From NCBI RefSeq assembly GCF_037892545.1, contig NZ_JBBKBG010000006.1, positions 1-64,000 of the forward strand: DNA of 64,000 bases, written 5' to 3'. The DNA comes from Pseudogracilibacillus sp037892545. Its GTDB lineage: Bacteria > Bacillota > Bacilli > Bacillales > Amphibacillaceae. Positions within the stretch are counted from its first letter, which is position 1, and every line of letters begins with the position of its first letter. Under the pieces are notes generated by a model, which was not told the DNA's origin, ran no database searches, and worked only from the letters and a program-made list of their open reading frames with translations. Both the position numbers and the translations under genes were made by a program. This document shows positions 44,255 to 53,480 of the stretch, piece by piece.

Positions 44255-44915
44255 ATTTACCTCCTTAATTTGATTAATAAGTTCAAATGTTTTGCCTCCA
44301 TTTCAACTTGTGAGAAAAAACCGCTACAATATTCGTATGCACATTTCACTTTACTTCATTCTGACGTTGTTCTTACAATATTGCAAGACTCTTATTATTC
44401 ACTATAATATAGCATACTTTACTAAGGATTAGAAAATGTGGCCTAATAAGTGTGATTTGGCGTAGTCTACCATTTGGTTTGACGCAAGTCGTGGGGATGA
44501 TATGTATTGTAGTAGTGGGTATGTATGTATCATGCATGAGGAAAGAATAGTTGATCCTTCTTTGAATGGATCAATCCAATAACTTAAACTAGTAAACTAA
44601 TTACTTAGAGAGATTTCCGTTACATCTGATATTGTACTAGCAACAATCAGAACAAACAGTAGATACATATAATAAAAAAAGGGCCTAGGATGGTTTCCAA
44701 CACGAATACATCCTCACTAAAACTGAAAATTTGTATTCGTGTTGGAATGTCCCTTATTCCCAAATCCCTTTATAAGTCGTTATGTTATCTTATTGGTATA
44801 TGTAGTTGATATGGAGTCAGAATAGCATCTATTGTTGTAGTGAATTTCACAATTTTACGTCTCCCTATAATAGATGAAAAGATGAATGATGCTGTCCAAA
44901 AGTGAGTCACATATT
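44255..44915. other. Gene-free stretch with one long hairpin
   Basis: No gene seen in about 660 bases. A perfect 15-bp stem (TTCCAACACGAATAC, 44695-44709, with 44733-44747) encloses a 23-base loop. A T-run is not prominent, so it may be a terminator for the haem monooxygenase gene or a mobile relic. Confidence 0.5.
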
Positions 44916-45236
44916 TTATCCGACGTGCACCGGTTTACGTGTAATTTTCACTTCGTAATACGAAATTTTATTTTCTAAAATATAGTCTGGTTTGCCACCT
45001 TTATGTCGGTGTGCTTCTTTAAAAGCATCACTAGCTGTCCAATTTTTAAAAGCTTCATCTGATTCCCATCGTGTACTAATTGTTACTTCGTCATAATCGT
45101 CTAATTTTTCCGTATTAAGTACTTCCAAGCCTAAAAATCCATCCATCGACTCGATTTTGCCTTCTTTATCAAAACGATTAATTAATTTATACCCTTCTCC
45201 TTTTTTAATTTTTGCTGTATTCGTTACAATGATCAT
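44916..45236 (-). CDS. Haem-degrading monooxygenase, IsdG/HmoA-like
   Basis: A 106-residue antibiotic-biosynthesis-monooxygenase-fold protein. MIIVTNTAKIKKGEG holds the Asn, STRWESDEAFKNWTASDAFKEAHRH the Trp and the haem-ligand His of IsdG-type enzymes, which free iron from haem. Two Fur-box-like sites stand upstream, so it is probably iron-repressed. Ribosome binding site GGGGAG precedes the ATG. Confidence 0.85.
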   Translation of the reverse strand: MIIVTNTAKIKKGEGYKLINRFDKEGKIESMDGFLGLEVLNTEKLDDYDEVTISTRWESDEAFKNWTASDAFKEAHRHKGGKPDYILENKISYYEVKITRKPVHVG

Positions 45237-45263
45237 GTTTTACTCTCCCCTTTATCATTATAA

Positions 45264-45280
45264 TTGAAAATCATTTTCAA
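45264..45280 (-). promoter_or_regulatory. Fur box 1 of the haem monooxygenase gene
   Basis: TTGAAAATCATTTTCAA is a perfect 8-1-8 palindrome close to the Fur consensus TGATAAT-N-ATTATCA, 28 bases before the start codon. Confidence 0.8.
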
Positions 45281-45300
45281 TTAACTACATCATAATGCGA

Positions 45301-45317
45301 ATGAGAATCATTGTCAA
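45301..45317 (-). promoter_or_regulatory. Fur box 2 of the haem monooxygenase gene
   Basis: AATGAGAATCATTGTCA matches the Fur consensus (GAGAATCATTNTCA core). It lies 37 bases upstream of box 1, consistent with cooperative repression. Confidence 0.72.
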
Positions 45318-45443
45318 CTGGAAATGTAAAAAAATTGCCACAATTAGTAGAAGGAATGAAACATGTATTTCAGATGCTTCATTTATATATTTAAAACAGG
45401 TATAATAGATATAATGAAGTGGATACGTAAGGAGGAATAGATA

Positions 45444-45836
45444 ATGTCGAACCCACAGTTACGTTTAATATATGATGAAATTGGCGCAGAGAAAATAGAA
45501 GAACTAGTCCATGCATTTTATCCAAAAGTATATGCAGATCCAGATCTGATTCCTATATTTGATGAAGTCGAAATGCCAGAAATAATGCGAAAACAGCAAT
45601 TATTTTTAACACAATTTACAGGAGGACCAGCACTTTTTAGTATGGAATTTGGTGCTCCACGTATGCGTTTCCGTCATTTGCCACATGAAATTACACCGAC
45701 GAGGGCGAGAGCGTGGCTTCGTTGTATGAAAGAAGCGTTTATAGAAGTTGGTTTATGGGATGAACCTGTAGGACAAGAATTTTATCAGCGATTAATGCAA
45801 GTTGCCGCGGTAATGGTAAATACGGAAGAAGATTAA
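45444..45836 (+). CDS. Truncated haemoglobin, group II (YjbI-like)
   Basis: A 130-residue globin. FYPKVYADPDLIPIF in the N-terminal helices, QLFLTQFTGGPALF and MRFRHLPHEITPTRARAWL with the proximal His, then MKEAFIEVGLWDEPVGQEFYQRLMQVA. These motifs fit group II truncated haemoglobins, which bind oxygen or scavenge NO and peroxide. AAGGAGG precedes the ATG. It is divergent from the Fur-controlled haem monooxygenase, a sensible pairing. Confidence 0.9.
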   Translation: MSNPQLRLIYDEIGAEKIEELVHAFYPKVYADPDLIPIFDEVEMPEIMRKQQLFLTQFTGGPALFSMEFGAPRMRFRHLPHEITPTRARAWLRCMKEAFIEVGLWDEPVGQEFYQRLMQVAAVMVNTEED

Positions 45837-45840
45837 ATAA

Positions 45841-45887
45841 AAAACGATTTTCCAAGGCGATGTCATACGGTCTTAGAAAATCGTTTT
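45841..45887. terminator. Bidirectional terminator
   Basis: AAAACGATTTTC and GAAAATCGTTTT form a perfect 12-bp stem between convergent genes, with A-rich and T-rich outer flanks. Confidence 0.8.
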
Positions 45888-45895
45888 CGTTTTAT

Positions 45896-47125
45896 TTATT
45901 CCTCCATTGGCATATCCATCCAGTCTTTTCCATCGATTGTTCTTGTAACGAGCATACTTGCGACGGTATCACCGGTTGCATTTATCATCGTTGCAGGTGG
46001 ATCGACGACAACCCCAATTGCTGAAATAATTGGCATTGCTTGGATTGGTAAACCATATAATGTAATAATCATTAACTCACCTAAAAATCCACCACCAGGA
46101 ATTCCACTCATGACAATTCCAGATAATAAACAAATACCGATAGCAATTAAAAATGTACTAATGCCAGAAAAATCCATATTAAAAACACTAAAAACAAATG
46201 CAATCTTTAACATTGCGGATAAACAAGAACCGTCCATATGAATAGTTGCACCTAAAGGAATGACGGTTTCACGCACATCTTTTGGGACACCGATTTTTTT
46301 CGCTGCTTGTAAGTTAACAGGAATTGCTGCAACACTACTTCCTGTTCCAAGTGATGTAACAGCAGGATTAAGAATATTTTTCCAAAAGGCTGCCACTCCT
46401 CTTTTTCCACCAGCTAAAAATGCATATAACGTAAATCCGATGAAGAAATATAGAATGGCAACAGGATAATAAATTATGATAGCTTTTGCATAATCTCCCA
46501 ATAAAGTCGTTCCAAATTCACCGACTAATGCAGCAAAATAGGCACCTAATCCAATTGGAGCATAATACATAATAATTTGTACGAGTTTCATAAATACTTC
46601 TGAACCACTGGATAAAAGTGTTGCAAAAGGTTTCCCTTGTTGCCCAGCAAGTCCAGTTGCTAAACCAACTAATATAGCAAATATAATTAATACCAACATA
46701 TTGGACCGAGAAAATAAATCTACAAAATCTGGTACAGTAAATGTTTGTACAAGTTGGTCAGCTAACGATATTTCTTCTATCTCCTCCGGTGTTTCAGTTG
46801 GGAAGTTCGAATTCGATATTGGAGAGAAGATAACAGTGAAAAATAACATAAAAATAGATGCAATAATACCAGTAATAAAGAAAGTAGTTACCATACTTCC
46901 CATAATTTTTCCGAGTCTTCGCATACTGTCCATGCCAGCAATAGAAGAAGAAATCGAGAAAAAGACTAGTGGGACAACGACCATAAATAATAAGTTGATG
47001 AATATGTCACCTAAAGGTTTAATGACATTTGCTTCTTCACCAAAAACTAGTCCAATAATAGATCCGATAATAATAGAAATAAGTAAAATGATTGGAAAAC
47101 GATATGCTTTTAATTTCCTTGTCAT
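45896..47125 (-). CDS. Dicarboxylate/amino acid:cation symporter (DAACS)
   Basis: A 409-residue glutamate-transporter-homologue with eight membrane helices and two re-entrant hairpins: GTGSSVAAIPVNLQAAKKI (hairpin 1), IPLGATIHMDGSCLSAM (Na+ and substrate site), MSGIPGGGFLGEL (hairpin 2) and VVDPPATMINATGD (TM8). Substrates of the family are glutamate, aspartate, serine or C4-dicarboxylates. It follows dapF by 13 bases and is likely in one operon with it. Confidence 0.9.
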   Translation of the reverse strand: MTRKLKAYRFPIILLISIIIGSIIGLVFGEEANVIKPLGDIFINLLFMVVVPLVFFSISSSIAGMDSMRRLGKIMGSMVTTFFITGIIASIFMLFFTVIFSPISNSNFPTETPEEIEEISLADQLVQTFTVPDFVDLFSRSNMLVLIIFAILVGLATGLAGQQGKPFATLLSSGSEVFMKLVQIIMYYAPIGLGAYFAALVGEFGTTLLGDYAKAIIIYYPVAILYFFIGFTLYAFLAGGKRGVAAFWKNILNPAVTSLGTGSSVAAIPVNLQAAKKIGVPKDVRETVIPLGATIHMDGSCLSAMLKIAFVFSVFNMDFSGISTFLIAIGICLLSGIVMSGIPGGGFLGELMIITLYGLPIQAMPIISAIGVVVDPPATMINATGDTVASMLVTRTIDGKDWMDMPMEE

Positions 47126-47138
47126 TTCATATCCCTCC

Positions 47139-47945
47139 TTATATAGTTGTGGTTCCTTGAAATGCAGTGAAAACTTCTCCAGTTAATGTAATATTTGAAA
47201 TCATTGTATCTTCCACTTGAAAATGTATATGAACGATTCCACCTTTCATTTGTACCGTTGTCGGCCCTTTTTTATGTTGAAAAAGTTGAGCGATAATCGC
47301 ACTAGCCGTTGCTCCTGTACCACATGCAAGTGTTTCTTCTTCTACGCCGCGTTCGTATGTACGGATGTATAGGTTATACTCAGTTCGTTTAACGACATTG
47401 ACATTTGTCCCATTTGGAAAATAGTTTGTCATATTGCGGATTTTTTCACCGAATAGGTGAAAGTCTTCCTCTGTTGCATCATACATTTCTTCATCGAATA
47501 GCACGACATGTGGTACACCGACTGTGATACTATACAATGTTCGGTTCATCATGTTATAGGTAGAAACAGTCTGTAAGGAAACGTTTGGAAATGCAATACT
47601 TATTTCGCCATTCGGTTCCATCGTACCTTCATATATTTCACCCATTGTTTCGAATATAGCTTTTTCTTTACAAGCGCCAATATGATAAGCGAATTTCATC
47701 GTGCATCTTGCGCCATTGCCACACATTTCTACTTCTGATCCGTCCCGATTAAAATATCGCATTGAAAAATGTGCTTTATCACTTTTTTCTAATAAAATTA
47801 ACCCATTTGCACCGATATGTAATTTACGTGTACAAAGTGTGCGCACGATGGAAGGAAGCTTCTCTTCTTGTAAAGAAGGATTGCGATGATCGATCATAAT
47901 AAAATCATTTCCAGCACCATGCATTTTTGTAAATGATATGTCCAT
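47139..47945 (-). CDS. dapF: Diaminopimelate epimerase
   Basis: A 268-residue enzyme converting LL- to meso-diaminopimelate for lysine and peptidoglycan. The catalytic Cys pair is seen in EVEMCGNGARCTMKFA and ETLACGTGATASA, and the start KMHGAGNDFIMID is typical. AAGGAG before the ATG at 47945 decides the start; the frame is open 18 codons upstream. Normal in length, not visibly damaged. Confidence 0.92.
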   Translation of the reverse strand: MDISFTKMHGAGNDFIMIDHRNPSLQEEKLPSIVRTLCTRKLHIGANGLILLEKSDKAHFSMRYFNRDGSEVEMCGNGARCTMKFAYHIGACKEKAIFETMGEIYEGTMEPNGEISIAFPNVSLQTVSTYNMMNRTLYSITVGVPHVVLFDEEMYDATEEDFHLFGEKIRNMTNYFPNGTNVNVVKRTEYNLYIRTYERGVEEETLACGTGATASAIIAQLFQHKKGPTTVQMKGGIVHIHFQVEDTMISNITLTGEVFTAFQGTTTI

Positions 47946-48096
47946 GTTTAGGTAGCTCCTTTCATTATTAATTGTACAGCGTTTAAAAAATTCAGACAAG
48001 ACGATAATTGTTCGACTTTTATGTTTTTTACTTTATTAATTTCTGAAAATTCGTTATTATGATTATTCATATTTCATATTTTAAGGGGGAAAGAAA

Positions 48097-49023
48097 ATGA
48101 AAGTTTTAGAAAGAATTAGTACCGTAGCAGGAAATACGTTTGCTATTTGGATTATTATATTTGCAACACTTGCATTTTTTATGCCAAATGGATTTAATTG
48201 GATTGCTCCACATATATCCTTATTACTTGGAATCATTATGTTCGGAATGGGGTTAACCTTAACGACAGATGATTTTAAACGTGTAGTGAAAGCACCGAAA
48301 AGTGTTCTAATTGGTGTGGTAGCACAATATACGATTATGCCTGCACTTGCATTCGGCCTTGCAACCGTGTTTAAATTACCACCTGAGATTGCGGTCGGGG
48401 TTATTTTAGTCGGTTGTTGTCCAGGTGGAACTGCTTCGAATGTTATGACATATTTAGAAAAAGGAAATACAGCATTATCTATCACAATTACTGCTGTGTC
48501 CACACTTTTAGCGCCAATTTTAACACCGTCTTTAACATTATTACTTGCAAGTAAATGGTTACCGGTTTCTATGAGTGCGATGTTTATGTCCATCGTTCAA
48601 GTTATTTTAATCCCGATTGCATTAGGATTTATTATTCGATTATTGTTCGCAAAACAAGTGGATAAAGTGACGACTGTTTTACCACTAGTATCTGTTATAG
48701 GGATTGTAGCAGTAGCGGCTGCGGTTGTTTCTGTCAATACAGAAAATATTGCCACGACAGGATTGTTAATTTTTACTATCGTTATTTTGCATAATGTATT
48801 AGGATTACTCATCGGATTTACGATTGCGAAAGTATTAAAATTAACGTATGAAGATCAAAAGGCGATTTCAATTGAAGTTGGCATGCAAAACTCTGGTCTC
48901 GGTTCTACTTTAGCAATTGCACATTTTGAGCCGATTGCTGCCGTGCCGAGTGCTATTTTTAGTGTATGGCATAATATATCGGGACCACTTCTAGCAACTT
49001 GGTGGGGCAAAGGGAAAAAGTAA
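48097..49023 (+). CDS. Bile acid:sodium symporter family transporter
   Basis: A 308-residue transporter of the BASS fold with about nine to ten membrane segments. MFGMGLTLTTDDFKRVVKAPKSVLIGVVAQYTIMPALAF, VGVILVGCCPGGTASNVMTYLEKGNTALSITITAVSTLLAP and EVGMQNSGLGSTLA are the family motifs. Bacterial members move pantoate, pyruvate or other organic acids rather than bile acids. AAGGGGG precedes the start. Confidence 0.88.
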   Translation: MKVLERISTVAGNTFAIWIIIFATLAFFMPNGFNWIAPHISLLLGIIMFGMGLTLTTDDFKRVVKAPKSVLIGVVAQYTIMPALAFGLATVFKLPPEIAVGVILVGCCPGGTASNVMTYLEKGNTALSITITAVSTLLAPILTPSLTLLLASKWLPVSMSAMFMSIVQVILIPIALGFIIRLLFAKQVDKVTTVLPLVSVIGIVAVAAAVVSVNTENIATTGLLIFTIVILHNVLGLLIGFTIAKVLKLTYEDQKAISIEVGMQNSGLGSTLAIAHFEPIAAVPSAIFSVWHNISGPLLATWWGKGKK

Positions 49024-49120
49024 TTTCGTATATTCTTAAAAAATTGTGACAAGACAGATGGAAACATATATAATAAAGAAAACTTGGTTTTTGTGACCAA
49101 TCGTTAGGAGAGGATATAAC

Positions 49121-49675
49121 ATGATTGATGAGACTAAACAATCATTAACGATCGAAGAACGAACGAAATTATTACAAATTTTAAAGGAACGTTTTGAGAA
49201 CCATTTATATAGACATGAAACAGTCATTTGGGAAGATATTGAAAAAAAGCTGACAGATGATATATTACTTTCTTTATATTGGATGGAGGAAACTGGTGGG
49301 GAACCAGATGTTATTTTATTAGAAGAAGGACTTGGCTATGTCGATTGTGCGAAAGAAACACCAGAAGGACGACGTAGTGTTTGTTATGACGATGAAGCAT
49401 TACAGAAAAGGAAGAAGTATAAACCTGAAAATAGCGCGCAACATATGGCAACTCAAATGGGCATTGGACTTGTAACGGAAGCGGAGTATGAACAACTACA
49501 ACGTGTAGAAAAAGTCGATTTGAAAACATCTAGCTGGTTACAAACAGATGAAAAAACTCGTGCTTTAGGTGGAGCGATCTTTGGGGATCGACGGTATGAC
49601 CGTGTCTTTATTTATCATAATGGAGCAGATAGTTATTATAAGGTCCGTGGATTCAGGGGGATTGTTTATTTATAG
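49121..49675 (+). CDS. DUF4256 protein
   Basis: A 184-residue soluble protein: KERFENHLYRH...W, WMEETGGEPDVI, YVDCAKETPEGRRSVCYDDEAL, KPENSAQHMATQMGIGLVTEAEYEQLQ and LGGAIFGDRRYDRVFIYHNGADSYYKVRGFRG. This matches the DUF4256 family throughout. Function unknown. AGGAGAGG precedes the ATG. Confidence 0.82.
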   Translation: MIDETKQSLTIEERTKLLQILKERFENHLYRHETVIWEDIEKKLTDDILLSLYWMEETGGEPDVILLEEGLGYVDCAKETPEGRRSVCYDDEALQKRKKYKPENSAQHMATQMGIGLVTEAEYEQLQRVEKVDLKTSSWLQTDEKTRALGGAIFGDRRYDRVFIYHNGADSYYKVRGFRGIVYL

Positions 49676-49807
49676 TAATTTATAGTTATTTATACTCTTT
49701 TTAGCAATTTGTTTTCCAGACCTTTCTCTCATTTTTAGAAAAAGTGAAAAAACTGTTTATTCTTTCTGTATAATGTATGTAATCTATATTGAAAGGAATG
49801 ATTGGAA

Positions 49808-50275
49808 ATGGAAGAAAAAAAGGTAGAAGATAAAGGTTTTAGCTTTAGTAATAGTCCAAAAAGGGATCGAAGGCCCGGGGAGCCGACATCCGCCTATAAA
49901 GGGGCCACATGGGCTGCATTATTATTAGGGACAATTTCATATTTAGTCGGTTTGTATAATGCGGCAATGGAATTGAATGAAAAAGGATATTATTTAATTG
50001 TACTTATTTTTGGGTTATATGCGGCAGTTTCGTTGCAAAAAGCAGTCCGTGATAAAGAGGAAGGTATTCCTGTTACTGCGATTTATTTTGGCTTAAGTTG
50101 GTTCGCGCTTATTGCAGCGGTGTCATTAATGGCTATCGGCTTATACAATGCAGGAAGTATCATTTTAAGTGAAAAAGGATTTTACGGAATGGCATTTGCT
50201 CTAAGTTTATTTTCAGCAGTAACCATTCAAAAGAATATTCGCGACGCACAGGAGTCAGAAGATCAACATAAATAA
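49808..50275 (+). CDS. YiaA/YiaB-like inner membrane protein
   Basis: A 155-residue protein with four membrane helices in two repeats: ATWAALLLGTISYLVGLYNAAMELNEKGYY and SWFALIAAVSLMAIGLYNAGSIILSEKGFY. The repeated GLYNA....L.EKGYY/F motif is the YiaAB signature. Function unknown. Confidence 0.82.
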   Translation: MEEKKVEDKGFSFSNSPKRDRRPGEPTSAYKGATWAALLLGTISYLVGLYNAAMELNEKGYYLIVLIFGLYAAVSLQKAVRDKEEGIPVTAIYFGLSWFALIAAVSLMAIGLYNAGSIILSEKGFYGMAFALSLFSAVTIQKNIRDAQESEDQHK

Positions 50276-50307
50276 AAAAACGTTGAAGTTTTGAAAAGGT
50301 GGCGAGC

Positions 50308-50526
50308 ATGTTGGGCATTGTTTCATGGATGGAACAAAAGGCAGTCATTCTATTTATCGTTGCGACAGTCATTTTTACTAGTATGCTACAAATCTTTTTC
50401 ATATATAAAATACGCGCAACATTACCAAAGATGTTCATCATGATCATGTCAGTGATTTGTACGATTATATTAATTGCTTCGATTTACGCATTTATTTATA
50501 TTTTATTATATGGTTATAATGATTAA
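50308..50526 (+). CDS. Small hypothetical membrane protein
   Basis: A 72-residue protein with two hydrophobic segments (about 12-30 and 42-66). AAGGTGG five bases before the ATG at 50308 supports translation. No recognised family. Confidence 0.45.
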   Translation: MLGIVSWMEQKAVILFIVATVIFTSMLQIFFIYKIRATLPKMFIMIMSVICTIILIASIYAFIYILLYGYND

Positions 50527-50530
50527 CGTG

Positions 50531-50559
50531 AGCATAGGGGATTCCTTATGCTTTTTTTA
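50531..50559 (+). terminator. Rho-independent terminator
   Basis: AGCATAGGG and CCTTATGCT pair with one G-T around GATT, followed by TTTTTTT. Confidence 0.75.
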
Positions 50560-50609
50560 ATGGGAAACATGCATCGCAGTGTATAATAAGGAGACGGAGG
50601 TGTACGAAA

Positions 50610-51584
50610 GTGAAATTAAGTATACTAGATCAAATGCCGATTTCGACAGGACAAACGGAAAAAGAAGCATTAGAGGCATCGATACAATTAGCCCAACTTG
50701 GTGACAAACTAGGATATGAGCGGTTTTGGGTGGCAGAACATCATGATTTATTTGGTCTTGCTTGTCCGAACCCAGCCGTTATGTTGGGGATAATCGGAGC
50801 TCAAACAGAAAATATTCGTCTCGGTGCTGGAGCTGTTTTATTACCTTATTATAAGCCTTTTCATGTTGCAGAAACATATCAATTATTAGAAACATTATAT
50901 CCAGGACGCATCGATATTGGTTTAGGTCGTGCACCTGGTGGGCCTGCGGAAGCATCGATGGCTTTATCAGATAATTACTTAGCTGGCGTACGAAAATTTA
51001 GTGAACATATTGATGAGTTGCATATGTTTTTACACGATACATTTCCAACAGACCATCCATATCATAAGGTGACACCAACCCCCGTTCCAAAAAGTGCACC
51101 AAAAACATGGTTATTAGGAACAAGTGAAAAAAGTGCACAATTAGCAGCGGAAAAAGAGATGAATTATGTGTTTGGTCATTTTATGACAGAGGTGGATGGA
51201 CCGTCTATTGTACAACAATATAAGGAAAATAGAGGAAAAAAAGGATATGTCATTGTAGCAGTTCACGTCATTTGTGCAGCGACGACAGAAGCAGCAGAAA
51301 GGTTAGCGAAAAGTGTTTTATTATGGCAGGAACGCCAACACCATCCACATGCACCAAAAACTATTCCGTCGATCAAAGAAGTGGAACAGTATCCTTTTAC
51401 GAAAACGCAGTGGGAAAAGGCTCAAACTTCTATCGTAATAGGAAATCCAAGGGAAGTAGTGGAGAAATTAATCGAAATTGAAACAGCCTATGGTGCAGAT
51501 GAATTAATGGTTGTAACGATTACCCATGATCCAGTGGCCAAACAACAATCCTACGAGTTGCTTGCACAACAGATTATTCGCTAA
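50610..51584 (+). CDS. Luciferase-like flavin monooxygenase (LLM)
   Basis: A 324-residue FMN-dependent oxidoreductase of the MsnO8 type. LSILDQMPISTGQ, YERFWVAEHHDLFGLACPNPAVMLG, IRLGAGAVLLPYYKP, HVAETYQLLETLYPGRIDIGLGRAPGG and LGTSEKSAQLA follow the family order. Substrate unknown. GGAGACGGAGG precedes the start. Confidence 0.88.
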   Translation: MKLSILDQMPISTGQTEKEALEASIQLAQLGDKLGYERFWVAEHHDLFGLACPNPAVMLGIIGAQTENIRLGAGAVLLPYYKPFHVAETYQLLETLYPGRIDIGLGRAPGGPAEASMALSDNYLAGVRKFSEHIDELHMFLHDTFPTDHPYHKVTPTPVPKSAPKTWLLGTSEKSAQLAAEKEMNYVFGHFMTEVDGPSIVQQYKENRGKKGYVIVAVHVICAATTEAAERLAKSVLLWQERQHHPHAPKTIPSIKEVEQYPFTKTQWEKAQTSIVIGNPREVVEKLIEIETAYGADELMVVTITHDPVAKQQSYELLAQQIIR

Positions 51585-51589
51585 AAGTA

Positions 51590-51618
51590 TTGACGTATGA
51601 ATGTGTAAGCAGTATGAT
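51590..51618 (+). promoter_or_regulatory. SigA-type promoter of the purine permease
   Basis: TTGACG (51590-51595), 17-base spacer, TATGAT (51613-51618). It directly precedes the riboswitch. Confidence 0.75.
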
Positions 51619-51647
51619 TAAGTACGTATTCAAACTGAATATAAGAA

Positions 51648-51717
51648 CGTTTCGTATAATCTAAGGAATTGGCTTTAGAGTCTCTACCAGACTACCGTAA
51701 ATAGTCTAACTACGTTA
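51648..51717 (+). ncRNA. Guanine (purine) riboswitch before the permease
   Basis: The aptamer core is visible: P1 CGTA, then TATAAT, P2 arms around TGGCTTTAGAG, TCTCTACC, P3 with loop CCGTAAA (AGACTA/TAGTCT), and ACTACG. The base pairing with the ligand is C (in ACTA), not T, so guanine or hypoxanthine is the expected ligand. P1 is short. A terminator follows, so binding should switch the permease off. Confidence 0.9.
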
Positions 51718-51734
51718 CAAGTAATCATCACCAT

Positions 51735-51767
51735 CCCAGGCATACAGAAATGTTTGGGCCATTTTTG
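51735..51767 (+). terminator. Riboswitch terminator
   Basis: CCCAGGCAT and ATGTTTGGG pair around six bases, then CCATTTTTG. The flanking TTACAAGTAA and TTACTTGTA can form an alternative longer pairing, as expected of a switching platform. Confidence 0.7.
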
Positions 51768-51879
51768 TTGTTACTTGTACGGATTTGTCATGGTAGCACT
51801 CTAGAAAATAGGGTGCTTTTTCCTATTTGTCTTTTTTCGTTATATTGTACGAAAAGATACCGTTTAAGGAGGAGAAAAA

Positions 51880-53211
51880 GTGAAAAAGTACTTTCGCTTT
51901 GAGGAACTAGAAACAAATTATCGTACAGAATTTATGGCAGGGTTGACGACGTTTTTAGCGATGGCATATATTTTATTCGTCAATCCGTCTACCTTATCAT
52001 TAGAAGGAATTGACTTGCCAGCTGGTATTGAAGGAATGGATAAAGGTGCAGTGTTTACTGCCACAGCAATTGCAGCTGCGGTTGGTTCCTTCATTATGGG
52101 TGTACTTGCTCGTTATCCAATCGGGCTTGCACCAGGTATGGGATTAAATGCGTTTTTTGCATATACCGTTGTGTTAGGTTATGGCATTCCATGGCAGACG
52201 GCATTATCAGGTGTATTAGCATCAGGAATTATTTTTATTATTTTAACTTTATCCGGATTACGAGAAAAAATTATCAATTTAATTCCAGCCAACTTGAAAC
52301 TAGCGGTTGGAGCGGGAATTGGTTTTTTTATCGCTTTTATTGGATTTCAAAATGCAGGAATTATCGTTGGAAACGATGCAACATTAGTTGCCATCGGGGA
52401 TTTAACAAATCCAAACGTTTTATTAGCGGTTTTTGGAATTGTTATTTCGGTTATTTTACTTAGTTTAAAAGTTCGTGGTGGTATTTTTTATGGAATGATT
52501 ATCACGGCGATTGTTGGTATCATGGTAGGATTAATTGCGCCACCAACAGGGGTATCAGATATCGTTAGTACGCCACCAAGTGTTGCACCGACATTTGGAC
52601 AAGCACTTTTTAATTTTGGTGATATTTTCACCTTGCAAATGTTAGTCGTTATTTTAACATTTTTATTTGTCGATTTTTTTGATACAGCAGGTACGTTAGT
52701 TGCGGTTGCGACACAAGCTGGCTTAATGCGAAACAATAAGTTACCACGTGCTGGAAAAGCATTGTTAGCTGATTCATCTGCAACAGTAGCAGGAGCGATT
52801 ATTGGTACATCGACAACAACAGCCTATGTAGAGTCTACTGCTGGAGTTGGTGCAGGTGGACGTACAGGATTTACGGCAGTCGTTACCGCTGGATTTTTCT
52901 TGCTTTCTCTATTTTTCTCACCATTATTATCAATTATAACAGTAGAGGTTACAGCACCAGCGTTAATTATCGTTGGGGTGATGATGTCGAAGTCTTTACA
53001 ACATATTGAGTGGGATAAGTTTGAAGTGGCGGTTCCTGCTTTCTTTACGATAGCAGCGATGCCATTAACGTATAGTATCGCGACAGGTATTGCGATAGGA
53101 TTTGTGTTTTATCCGATTACGTATATTATGAAAGGCCGGGCAAAAGAAATTCATCCGGTTATGTATGGTTTATCCGTTATTTTTATTTTATATTTTATCT
53201 TTTTAACATAA
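51880..53211 (+). CDS. pbuG: Guanine/hypoxanthine permease (NCS2, AzgA type)
   Basis: A 443-residue permease with about twelve membrane segments. FMAGLTTFLAMAYILFVNPSTLS, GLAPGMGLNAFFAYTVV, VDFFDTAGTLVAVATQAGLM and TSTTTAYVESTAGVGAGGRTGFTAVVTAGFFLLSLFFSPL are the AzgA-branch signatures. Guanine riboswitch control and position upstream of the pur operon, as in B. subtilis, favour PbuG over PbuO. GTG start with AAGGAGG. Confidence 0.88.
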   Translation: MKKYFRFEELETNYRTEFMAGLTTFLAMAYILFVNPSTLSLEGIDLPAGIEGMDKGAVFTATAIAAAVGSFIMGVLARYPIGLAPGMGLNAFFAYTVVLGYGIPWQTALSGVLASGIIFIILTLSGLREKIINLIPANLKLAVGAGIGFFIAFIGFQNAGIIVGNDATLVAIGDLTNPNVLLAVFGIVISVILLSLKVRGGIFYGMIITAIVGIMVGLIAPPTGVSDIVSTPPSVAPTFGQALFNFGDIFTLQMLVVILTFLFVDFFDTAGTLVAVATQAGLMRNNKLPRAGKALLADSSATVAGAIIGTSTTTAYVESTAGVGAGGRTGFTAVVTAGFFLLSLFFSPLLSIITVEVTAPALIIVGVMMSKSLQHIEWDKFEVAVPAFFTIAAMPLTYSIATGIAIGFVFYPITYIMKGRAKEIHPVMYGLSVIFILYFIFLT

Positions 53212-53214
53212 ATG

Positions 53215-53354
53215 AAAAGAGTTTAGGACATAAGTTAGAAAACATTTTTAAAATATGGATCGTTCATGTTAGAGCGCTTCAAAGGGGAGTGCGACTTATC
53301 GAAGAATATTCCTATTTTATGCTAACTTTTGTGATTAGTCCTAAACTCTTTTTT
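53215..53354 (+). terminator. Long-armed hairpin after pbuG
   Basis: AAAAGAGTTTAGGAC (53215-53229) pairs perfectly with 53338-53352 and is followed by T residues. Inner pairing TAAGTTAG/CTAACTTTTG extends the stem, and about 90 bases lie within. It is larger than an ordinary terminator. Confidence 0.6.
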
Positions 53355-53480
53355 TATACGAGTTATAAAAACAAGGATTGTTAATTTTTCAAAAATTTCC
53401 CCACCAATACGACGTAATTTTGTAGTAAAATAAAAGTATATAAGCCGATAATTACTATAATATAAAGGGAAAGGAAGACA

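Noticed and set aside
51648..51717. Adenine rather than guanine riboswitch
   Set aside because: The ligand-pairing base is C in ACTACG; adenine aptamers have T at this position.
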